Source: an uncultured Clostridia bacterium
Lineage (GTDB): Bacteria > Bacillota > Clostridia > Oscillospirales > Ruminococcaceae
Length of the DNA stretch: 5,023 nt
Reading direction: 5' to 3'
NCBI GenBank assembly: GCA_945867255.1
Contig: CAMBHV010000128.1
Coordinates: 1-5,023, forward strand
Position 1 is the stretch's first letter. Each line of letters opens with the position of its first letter. Position numbers and translations under genes: made by a program. Shown here one piece after another: positions 1 through 5,004 of the stretch. The notes beneath the pieces were generated by a model. It made no database searches. It had not been told where the DNA came from and saw only the letters and a program-made list of their open reading frames with translations.

Positions 1-1135
1 GCCCTATCAGCACAAAGGCCGCCATACACAGCGCACAGGCTGCTGCAAATGCAAACGACACACCTGCATCCGCAAGGCGGCCAAGGCCAAGATTCAGGCC
101 GCTCATGGCGAGGCTTTGCGCCATGGAATAACCCGAAAGCACCACGCTGCGCGCCCCAAGGTGCACGCTGTCATTATGCATCGTTTGTATAAATGGCTGC
201 CACAGCCGCCAGCAGATCTGCACGCCCCATACACATGCTACACACAACAATGGCCCACGCACGGCACACAGCCCGCCGCACGCGGCCGCCATCAATACGC
301 AGGCTGCCAGTGCAAAGCCACGGCGCCCCATCACATGCGTAACTTTGTGCGAAACGCCCTGTAACAGCCCCAGCAGCGTCATGCCAAGATAAGCCATGCC
401 AAGCTGCGCGCCCGAAAGCCCACATCGCACATAGGCAAGCTGGCTGAAAAACACCGTCACCGTCTGGCCCGTTACTTCCACAAGTGCATCCGCGCCCAAC
501 ACAAGGCCATAGCGCGGCGCCGCGCGCAGATTTTGCCACACGCCGCGCAGCTGAGCCGCCAGCGGAGCCGAGTCCTCCGGTTGCATGGGCACATCGGGCA
601 ACGCCAGCGTGCACAACACAGCCACACCATACGCACAGGCAGTGGCCAGCGCAGCCTGTCGATATTCCGCCGCAAACATAACGGTGAAGGCGGCCGTGGC
701 AGCCAAAAGCCCGGCCTCGCCCGCCGCGCCGTACAGCCCCAACGCGCGCTGAGCCCTCTTGGGGCCCACCGCCACATATAAATATGCCGTGTCACAACCC
801 GAAAGCCCTGCGCACACAATGGCAAGCAGCACACGTTCAGCCAGAAAGCCCGCAAAGCTGGCCGCCTGCCAAAACACCAACTTTGATATAAAAAACAACA
901 CGCTGCAGGCCAGCAGCATGCGCCTGTAACCAAGCCTTGCTGCCACCGCGCCCAACGGCAGCTCCAGCGCCACTACCAAAAGGTAATAAATGCTTTCAAT
1001 CAGGGCTACCTCGCCCATGGAGAGCCCGGCCTCAATGCGATACAATGACGCCACCGGGCCATAAAACACCATGCCCTGCAAAAAGGCCGCAAGGCACATC
1101 AGGGCCAAACAGCGGCCCTCTCTGTTCCGTTGCAT
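1..1135 (-). CDS. MFS transporter, C-terminus cut by the window edge
   Basis: Reading the minus strand from the ATG at 1135 gives 378 codons without a stop, up to the left edge. The protein is very hydrophobic, with about eleven likely membrane helices (first roughly residues 9-31, second 43-64, third 72-92). A motif-A-like loop, GAVAARLGYRR (62-72), joins helices 2 and 3, as in the major facilitator superfamily, but its usual acidic residue is Ala66. The segment SGCDTAYLY (112-120) resembles the SG-D-A-LY signature of Firmicute MFS efflux-type proteins. MFS proteins are usually about 400 residues, so probably only the last helix or tail is missing. A GAGGA ribosome site lies 10 nt before the ATG. 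The substrate cannot be told; drug or metabolite efflux is a guess from family resemblance. A structured leader precedes the gene, suggesting its own regulation apart from the aromatic genes upstream. The fold and frame are secure; the substrate is not. Confidence 0.88.
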   Translation of the reverse strand, partial: MQRNREGRCLALMCLAAFLQGMVFYGPVASLYRIEAGLSMGEVALIESIYYLLVVALELPLGAVAARLGYRRMLLACSVLFFISKLVFWQAASFAGFLAERVLLAIVCAGLSGCDTAYLYVAVGPKRAQRALGLYGAAGEAGLLAATAAFTVMFAAEYRQAALATACAYGVAVLCTLALPDVPMQPEDSAPLAAQLRGVWQNLRAAPRYGLVLGADALVEVTGQTVTVFFSQLAYVRCGLSGAQLGMAYLGMTLLGLLQGVSHKVTHVMGRRGFALAACVLMAAACGGLCAVRGPLLCVACVWGVQICWRLWQPFIQTMHNDSVHLGARSVVLSGYSMAQSLAMSGLNLGLGRLADAGVSFAFAAACALCMAAFVLIG

Positions 1136-1145
1136 AAAAAAACAG

Positions 1146-1153
1146 TCCTCTCT
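1146..1153 (-). promoter_or_regulatory. Ribosome binding site of the MFS gene
   Basis: The minus strand reads AGAGAGGA, then CTG and seven T residues, then ATG at 1135. The GAGGA core is 10 nt from the start codon, slightly far but usable. It begins directly after the U5 tract of the 64-nt hairpin, so folding of that hairpin would end transcription just before this site is made. Confidence 0.6.
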
Positions 1154-1217
1154 AAAAACAGATGCCAAACAACGGCCCGGGGCATTCCCCGAACCGGCTT
1201 TTGTGCATTCTGTTTTT
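1154..1217 (-). terminator. Long terminator-like hairpin in the MFS leader (candidate attenuator)
   Basis: The arms AAAAACAG (1217-1210) and CTGTTTTT (1161-1154) pair fully. Going inward, ATGC pairs with GCAT, CAAA with TTTG, CGG with CCG, and CGGGG with CCCCG around an AATG loop (1183-1186), with single-A bulges at 1209 and 1204. I count 24 Watson-Crick pairs plus three G-U pairs (at 1198, 1193 and 1192). The 3' arm ends in five U residues, as intrinsic terminators do. The three G-U pairs exist only in minus-strand RNA; on the plus strand they become A-C mismatches, so the fold favours the direction of the MFS gene. The hairpin ends 18 nt before the MFS ATG and starts inside the stop codon of a five-codon ORF. 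It may instead simply be the end of the aro operon with readthrough, but its position so close to the next start fits conditional termination better. Confidence 0.75.
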
Positions 1218-1233
1218 AAATGGGCTGCTTCAT
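1216..1233 (-). CDS. Candidate five-residue leader peptide (MKQPI)
   Basis: ATG AAG CAG CCC ATT TAA follows an AAAAAGGAG sequence by 12 nt inside the predicted MFS leader. The stop codon overlaps the first bases of the large terminator-like hairpin, so a ribosome on this ORF would cover the hairpin's left arm. Short leader ORFs of this kind control several Firmicute resistance and efflux genes by ribosome stalling. The spacing from the Shine-Dalgarno is longer than ideal, and an ORF this short can arise by chance, so translation is unproven. No known peptide family is recognised. Confidence 0.35.
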   Translation of the reverse strand: MKQPI

Positions 1234-1245
1234 AAAAACGCGTTG

Positions 1246-1254
1246 CTCCTTTTT
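1246..1254 (-). promoter_or_regulatory. Shine-Dalgarno-like site in the MFS leader
   Basis: The minus strand reads AAAAAGGAG here, directly after the small GC hairpin and 12 nt before the ATG of the MKQPI mini-ORF. It is a good match to the 16S anti-Shine-Dalgarno, yet no longer gene follows it, which is the main reason to take the mini-ORF seriously. Confidence 0.45.
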
Positions 1255-1275
1255 GGCCCGCACATTGCACGGGCC
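1255..1275 (-). promoter_or_regulatory. Small GC hairpin near the start of the MFS leader
   Basis: GGCCCG (1275-1270) and CGGGCC (1260-1255) are perfect inverted repeats around a 9-nt loop. On the minus strand the stem is followed by AAAAAGGAG rather than T residues, so it is not a terminator. Its 5' arm can also pair with CGGGCCG (1179-1173) in the right arm of the large hairpin, so it could take part in an alternative fold. The function is inferred from position only. Confidence 0.45.
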
Positions 1276-1288
1276 GCACGATGGCATC

Positions 1289-1317
1289 AGTATAACATGG
1301 ATATATAAAAGGCGCAA
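1289..1317 (-). promoter_or_regulatory. Candidate promoter for the MFS gene
   Basis: The minus strand has TTGCGC (1317-1312) as a weak -35, a spacer of exactly 17 nt, and TATACT (1294-1289) as a -10 matching five of six consensus bases. TGT at 1297-1295 comes just before it, giving an extended -10 (TGnTATACT). Transcription would begin near 1282, giving a leader of about 147 nt before the MFS ATG. It sits 26-54 nt after the tyrA stop and is the best promoter I can see in the gap. Confidence 0.6.
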
Positions 1318-1336
1318 GCAGCTGCCTTCGCGCGCC
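1307..1336 (-). terminator. Possible intrinsic terminator of the aro/tyrA operon
   Basis: Just after the tyrA stop the minus strand can fold GGCGC (1336-1332) onto GCGCC (1315-1311) and AAG (1328-1326) onto CTT (1318-1316), with a 3-nt bulge and a 7-nt loop. Four T residues follow, then an AT run. The stem is short and bulged and the T tract only four long, so it is weaker than a classic terminator. Its right arm overlaps the -35 of the MFS promoter candidate. Confidence 0.4.
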
Positions 1337-1342
1337 CGGACG

Positions 1343-2203
1343 TTATTTCTTTTTATCGAACAAACGGCGGCGCGCAGCGCTTTGGCGCATCAGCGCCTTT
1401 AACGTTTCACTGTCACCGGTTTCCAGCGCGCGCTTCACATCATTTAAACTGCGCTCGAACTGGCCAATCTCCTCAATCAGTGCTGCGCGGTTGGCAAAAA
1501 ACAGTTCGCTCCACAGGGTTTCGTTGATATTGGCAATACGGGTAAGGTCCCGAAAAGAATCGCCCGTATAATCCACCAGATGCTCGTTTGCATTGGCGTT
1601 CATCAGGCTGACGGCGATGGCGTGCGTCAGCTGGCTGACATAGCCGATCATGCGGTCGTGCTCTTCGCAGCTCAGCACCGAAATGCGTGCAAAACCCAGC
1701 GCCCGGCCCAGCTGCTTTGCAAATTCTATGGCCTCATTCGTGTTTGCCGCGGTAGGTGTCACCAAAAAATTTGCATCTTCAAACATAGCAGGGCTTGCGT
1801 TCCACACGCCGCCCACTTCGCGCCCGGCCATGGGATGGCATGGAATAAACTCCACCCCGGGCGGCAACAGCGCCTGCACGGGGCCCACCACGGCAGCTTT
1901 CACGCCGCACACGTCCGTCACCAGCGTACCGGGGGCAAGCAGCTTTGCGTGCGTGCGCACCCATTCCATCATAGCGCCGGGGTACAGCCCCAGCACCACC
2001 ACATGCGCCCCAGCCAGCATTGCCTGCGGTGCATCAGCGCTTCCGTCATCAATCACGCCGTGCTCCTTAGCCCAGCAGATGGCGCCCTCGTCAATGTCCA
2101 CCGCCGTCACACGGCAACCGAGCCGCTTCAGGCACATGGCATAGGTTCCCCCTAAAAGGCCCAGGCCCACAACGCAGAAATTGCATTCCGAAACGGCCCT
2201 CAT
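1343..2203 (-). CDS. tyrA: Prephenate/arogenate dehydrogenase
   Basis: This enzyme oxidatively decarboxylates prephenate to 4-hydroxyphenylpyruvate (or arogenate to tyrosine) with NAD(P), in the cytoplasm. The chosen start gives 286 residues, usual for a stand-alone dehydrogenase. An N-terminal Rossmann fold has GLGLLGG (13-19), and Asp36 at the end of the second strand suggests preference for NAD over NADP. HPMAGRE (123-129) holds the family's active-site His. SQLTHA contains a second conserved His (194), and SFRDLTRIA (216-224) carries the substrate-binding Arg218. There is no chorismate mutase or C-terminal ACT domain, so tyrosine feedback through an ACT domain is not expected. I chose the ATG at 2203 over an in-frame ATG at 2275 because GGAGGTG lies 8 nt before it, and the longer version would add 24 residues inside aroA coding sequence. 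Its ATG overlaps the aroA stop. Prephenate versus arogenate specificity cannot be settled by eye. Confidence 0.95.
   Translation of the reverse strand: MRAVSECNFCVVGLGLLGGTYAMCLKRLGCRVTAVDIDEGAICWAKEHGVIDDGSADAPQAMLAGAHVVVLGLYPGAMMEWVRTHAKLLAPGTLVTDVCGVKAAVVGPVQALLPPGVEFIPCHPMAGREVGGVWNASPAMFEDANFLVTPTAANTNEAIEFAKQLGRALGFARISVLSCEEHDRMIGYVSQLTHAIAVSLMNANANEHLVDYTGDSFRDLTRIANINETLWSELFFANRAALIEEIGQFERSLNDVKRALETGDSETLKALMRQSAARRRLFDKKK
2200..2203 (-). other. ATGA overlap of aroA stop and tyrA start
   Basis: On the minus strand the tyrA ATG (2203-2201) shares bases with the aroA TGA (2202-2200). Together with the tyrA Shine-Dalgarno placed inside the aroA tail, this is the usual arrangement for translational coupling, where the ribosome ending aroA restarts on tyrA. 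Confidence 0.85.
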
Positions 2204-3465
2204 ACCAACTTCACCTCCGCGCCAAGGCAGGTTTGCAGCACCTGCCAGAATTCCGGCCAGCTTTTTTCCACACACTCTGCGCCCTCAATGACCACCGGCA
2301 CCCCGGCCGCCAGTGCCGCCACTGCCATGGCCATGGCCACACGGTGGTCGTTATGGGCGTACAACACCGCGCCGTGCAACGCACTTTTCCGTATGCGCAC
2401 GGTGCCGCCGTCCGATTCGATGCGCCCGCCCATTTTTCGAATCTCTTCCTCCATGGCAGCAATACGGTCGCTCTCTTTCAAGCGCAGGCGCTGCGCCTGA
2501 CGCAGCACAAGCCCGTTCTCGCAGAACAGCCCCAGCACCATCAGGATCGGCCCAAGGTCCGGGCAATCGGCAAGGCTTGCCTCGCCGCCCGAAAGAGGAG
2601 CCTTTTCAAACCAAAAGCCGTCTTCCTCAGCCAGGATAACCGCGCCGGCGCGCCGCAGCACGGAAAGAAATGCCATGTCCCCCTGCGCGCTTTCCGGGCA
2701 AAGGCCTTGTAAGCAGATTTTTCCGCACACAGCGCCCAGCACGCCAAAAAACGCCGCCTGAGAGGCATCCCCCTCTACCTTGTAATTACTTTTGGTATAT
2801 TTTTGATTTTCATCTACTAAAAGTGTATTTTCATCCAACCACTTGGAACCTGCACCAAACGCGGCCATGGCACTGCGCGTCAGCTGCACATAACTGCGGC
2901 TTTCAAACGGCGGGCGCACGCGGATCACGCTGTCTGCACCAAGCAGCGGCGCCGCAAGGGCAAGCCCGCTGATAAACTGGCTGGACACACCGCCGTCCAC
3001 ACAGAACTCGCCGGCGGAAAGCCTCCCGTCTACGCACACGCCGTCGGCGGTTTGTGAAAAGGCGATGCCTCTTTGCGCAAACAGCTGCTCATACACGGTT
3101 TGTGGGCGCTGAAAAAGCCGCCCTGCACCGCAAAAGTGTACCGGCGCACCGCACAGCGCCCCCAGGGGAATCAAAAAGCGCAGCGTACTGCCGCTTTCAC
3201 AGCACCACACAGGTTCTTTCGGCGTGTGCACACGCCCGCCCGTGCCCTGCACCACGGCCGCGCCATCGCCGGAAAAGGCGATGTGCGCGCCAAAGCTGCG
3301 CAAGGCGCCGGCAGTGGCGTCGATATCTTTGGAATGGGCAATGTTTTCGATGCAGCTTTCCCCTTCCGCCAATGCCGCACAGATCAGCGCACGGTGTGCC
3401 ATGCTCTTGCTGGGCGGGGCGACCACACATCCACCGTGCCATCTTCCCGTTAATTCGGCGCGCAT
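2200..3465 (-). CDS. aroA: 3-phosphoshikimate 1-carboxyvinyltransferase (EPSP synthase)
   Basis: EPSP synthase joins phosphoenolpyruvate to shikimate-3-phosphate in the step before chorismate synthase. The 421-residue protein shows the whole active-site set of this two-domain family: PPSKSMAHR (17-25; Lys20, Ser21, Arg25), ESGSTLRF (90-97), RLFQRP (116-121), VSSQF (160-164), SRSY (189-192), EGDAS (231-235), catalytic Asp303 in CPDLGP, Glu331 in LKESDR, NDHR (372-375) and Lys401. All key residues are present, so it should be active. The start is placed at 3465 rather than the in-frame ATG at 3495, because AAGGAGG at 3479-3473 lies 7 nt before 3465 and the longer ORF would translate the ribosome site itself. 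It follows aroF by 45 nt and overlaps tyrA by 4 nt. The phenylalanine at 97, where the E. coli enzyme has Pro101, bears on glyphosate response. A 55-nt AT-rich patch lies inside the gene. Confidence 0.97.
   Translation of the reverse strand: MRAELTGRWHGGCVVAPPSKSMAHRALICAALAEGESCIENIAHSKDIDATAGALRSFGAHIAFSGDGAAVVQGTGGRVHTPKEPVWCCESGSTLRFLIPLGALCGAPVHFCGAGRLFQRPQTVYEQLFAQRGIAFSQTADGVCVDGRLSAGEFCVDGGVSSQFISGLALAAPLLGADSVIRVRPPFESRSYVQLTRSAMAAFGAGSKWLDENTLLVDENQKYTKSNYKVEGDASQAAFFGVLGAVCGKICLQGLCPESAQGDMAFLSVLRRAGAVILAEEDGFWFEKAPLSGGEASLADCPDLGPILMVLGLFCENGLVLRQAQRLRLKESDRIAAMEEEIRKMGGRIESDGGTVRIRKSALHGAVLYAHNDHRVAMAMAVAALAAGVPVVIEGAECVEKSWPEFWQVLQTCLGAEVKLV
2212..2218 (-). promoter_or_regulatory. 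Ribosome binding site deciding the tyrA start
   Basis: GGAGGTG on the minus strand lies 8 nt before the ATG at 2203 and within the last codons of aroA. It supports the 286-residue form of tyrA over a version starting at 2275. Confidence 0.8.
2781..2835 (-). other. AT-rich patch with a 9-nt direct repeat inside aroA
   Basis: Only 12 of these 55 bases are G or C (22%), against roughly 60% around it. On the minus strand GATGAAAAT occurs twice (2835-2827 and 2814-2806), 21 nt apart and in the same frame, encoding Asp-Glu-Asn both times (residues 211-213 and 218-220). The reading frame is intact and the patch codes for a polar stretch just before the conserved EGDAS motif. It may be a small in-frame expansion or a loop with relaxed codon choice. 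Confidence 0.6.
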
Positions 3466-3472
3466 GCCGCCG

Positions 3473-3479
3473 CCTCCTT
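3473..3479 (-). promoter_or_regulatory. Ribosome binding site deciding the aroA start
   Basis: AAGGAGG on the minus strand lies 7 nt before the ATG at 3465. An upstream in-frame ATG at 3495 has no comparable site and would place this sequence inside the coding region (residues translated as Gly-Lys-Gly-Gly), so the shorter start is preferred. Confidence 0.85.
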
Positions 3480-3510
3480 TCCCTGTTTCATACATATTCT
3501 ATCTTTTCAT

Positions 3511-4527
3511 TCACATATCACGGCCCACCACATGTGCAATGGCGCGCCCTTTTTCAATCACGCCGGCAAAGCGCTCCGGCTTCAGGCTTTGGGCGCCGTC
3601 GCTCCACGCGGCCTCCGGGTTCTCGTGCACTTCAATGATCAGGCCATCCGCACCGGCGGCAATGGCCGCAAGGCTCATGCTTTCCACATAACGCCAGTTG
3701 CCAGTGGCGTGGCTGGGGTCGATGACAATGGGCAGGTGTGTTTTCTCCTTGATGATGGGTACCACCGAAAGGTCCAGCGTGTTGCGGGTATATTTTTCAA
3801 ACGTGCGAATACCGCGCTCACACAAAATGACGTTTTCGTTGCCGCCCGCCATGATGTATTCCGCACTCATGATCCATTCTTCAATCGTATTGGCAAGCCC
3901 ACGCTTAAGCAGCACCGGCTTCTTCATAGCACCCACCGCTTTCAGCAGACGGAAATTCTGCATGTTGCGCGCGCCAATCTGCACAAGGTCCACATACTGT
4001 TCGAACTCGTCGATCTCGTGCTCGCTCATCAGCTCGCTTACAATGGGCAGGCCCGTGGCCTCGCGCGCGGCCACAAGATCCAGAATCCCCTCGGTGCCCA
4101 GACCCTGGAATGCATAGGGCGAAGTGCGCGGCTTGTAGGCACCGCCACGCAGCATGCTGGCGCCCGCCGCCTTTACCTTCTGGGCCACGCTAAGTATCTG
4201 CTCCTTGCTCTCCACACTGCACGGGCCGCCAATGATGGCGATCTTTTCACGGCCGCCCACCTTCACGCCCGCCACGTCGATGACGGAATCCGCCTCATGG
4301 AATAAGCGGTTGGCTTTTTTGTACGGCTCGGACACACGCTGCACGTTCTCCACGTATGGGTTTGCCCGAATGCGCCGTTCGTCCAGCACGGTGGTGTCGC
4401 CCACAAGGCCAAACACGTTGTAATCCGTGCCTCGGATCATGGTGACGGAAAGGCCCTGCGCCTCGAATTCATGAATGATGCGCTCAAGTTCCGCCTGCGG
4501 TGTGCCGCGTTTTGTACTGATGATCAT
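3511..4527 (-). CDS. aroF: 3-deoxy-7-phosphoheptulonate (DAHP) synthase, type I-beta
   Basis: DAHP synthase condenses phosphoenolpyruvate and erythrose-4-phosphate, the committed first step of the shikimate pathway. The 338 residues match the length I recall for the Thermotoga maritima enzyme. Residues 1 to about 70 form the ferredoxin-like N-terminal domain of the regulated I-beta group; the TIM barrel follows. Visible motifs are GGPCSVE (100-106), RGGAYKPRTSP (127-137), QIGARNMQN (183-191), LLKRG (206-210), CERGIRTFE (236-244), DPSHATG (270-276) and IIEVH (297-301). The four expected metal ligands are present: Cys103, His273, Glu299 and Asp310. In T. maritima the N-terminal domain mediates feedback inhibition by tyrosine and phenylalanine, so the same is plausible here. 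A purine-rich GAGGGGGAGA (4545-4536) precedes the ATG by about 8-10 nt and supports this start. It lies 33 nt after the DUF952 gene and 45 nt before aroA. The symbols aroG and aroA(G) are also used for this family. Confidence 0.97.
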   Translation of the reverse strand: MIISTKRGTPQAELERIIHEFEAQGLSVTMIRGTDYNVFGLVGDTTVLDERRIRANPYVENVQRVSEPYKKANRLFHEADSVIDVAGVKVGGREKIAIIGGPCSVESKEQILSVAQKVKAAGASMLRGGAYKPRTSPYAFQGLGTEGILDLVAAREATGLPIVSELMSEHEIDEFEQYVDLVQIGARNMQNFRLLKAVGAMKKPVLLKRGLANTIEEWIMSAEYIMAGGNENVILCERGIRTFEKYTRNTLDLSVVPIIKEKTHLPIVIDPSHATGNWRYVESMSLAAIAAGADGLIIEVHENPEAAWSDGAQSLKPERFAGVIEKGRAIAHVVGRDM

Positions 4528-4560
4528 GGTTTTCGTCTCCCCCTCTTATCCACTCTGTAT

Positions 4561-5004
4561 TCAACGGTTTTCATAGCCGGAAAGCTCCGGGTTTTTTATA
4601 AATTGCCCGCGGCTGTCCATATGCAAAGTCAACACGGACGAAACAGCCGAAACAGGAAGTTCACCGTAAATATGCGGGTAATACCGGCTGGGATTATGTG
4701 GCCCAGCCTCCCACTTCACAGGCGCGGGCACCTTCTTTACATCGATGCACAAAAGCACATAGTCTCCGCCGTCTGCATAGTGGGCCGGCGCCACACGCCA
4801 GAAATATTCCACCGGAGAACAGTGCAGGAACGCCCCTTCCGGTAGCTGCGCGCCCACGCTGCCCGCTTCCTGGCATGCCTCCCACTCGCTGCGCGGCATG
4901 GCGTGCAGGATGACAAGGCTGCCCTCGACATCGCGCTTCAAGGTTTCCAGCGCGTGCACATAACCGTCTTTTCCCTCACCCACAAAGTGATACCGGCAAG
5001 CCAT
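4561..5004 (-). CDS. DUF952-family protein, 5' end uncertain
   Basis: From residue 32 of the 147 onward this matches the DUF952 pattern: ILHAMPRSEWEACQEAG at the start, FLHCSP (59-64), a VLLCIDV strand (83-89), a PVKWE turn (95-99) and YPHIYGELP (109-117). DUF952 proteins are small cytoplasmic proteins of unknown biochemical role whose fold relates them to ADP-ribosyltransferase-like folds; no reaction can be assigned. The ATG at 5004 has no clear Shine-Dalgarno before it, and the frame stays open upstream (Gln-Arg-Ser-Phe-Ala-Gly before the Met) to the window edge at 5023. Residues 1-31 are not typical of DUF952 and could be the tail of a larger upstream domain, so the real start may lie outside the window. 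It ends 33 nt before aroF, with no visible terminator or promoter between, so it is probably co-transcribed with the aromatic genes. A direct role in that pathway is not implied. Confidence 0.8.
   Translation of the reverse strand: MACRYHFVGEGKDGYVHALETLKRDVEGSLVILHAMPRSEWEACQEAGSVGAQLPEGAFLHCSPVEYFWRVAPAHYADGGDYVLLCIDVKKVPAPVKWEAGPHNPSRYYPHIYGELPVSAVSSVLTLHMDSRGQFIKNPELSGYENR

Noticed and set aside
174..933. Two minus-strand ORFs (174-614 and 472-933)
   Set aside because: They are out-of-frame readings of the MFS gene, rich in Cys, Arg and Trp. The third minus frame gives a continuous membrane protein from 1135 to the edge.
1255..1275. GGCCCG/CGGGCC hairpin as a terminator
   Set aside because: On the minus strand it is followed by A residues and a Shine-Dalgarno, and on the plus strand by no T tract. 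It is kept only as a leader hairpin.
1220..1402. 60-codon plus-strand ORF across the intergenic region
   Set aside because: It overlaps the tyrA end and the leader structures, has no convincing ribosome site and no recognisable motif.
1580..2155. 191-codon plus-strand ORF, with a second overlapping one at 1650-2144
   Set aside because: Both are antisense to tyrA, rich in His, Ala and Cys, and look like frame shadows.
1343..2275. Longer tyrA starting at 2275
   Set aside because: It would overlap aroA by about 75 nt and add a tail before the Rossmann fold; the ATG at 2203 has a strong Shine-Dalgarno and ATGA coupling.
2200..3495. Longer aroA starting at 3495
   Set aside because: The extra ten residues are encoded by the ribosome site itself; the ATG at 3465 has ideal spacing.
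3532..4305. 257-codon plus-strand ORF
   Set aside because: It lies wholly antisense to aroF, whose motifs are unmistakable. Long antisense frames are common in G+C-rich coding DNA; the translation shows no family motif and no ribosome site was seen.
4528..4560. T-box or promoter before aroF
   Set aside because: Only 33 nt separate the DUF952 gene from aroF, too short for a riboswitch, and no -35/-10 pair is visible.
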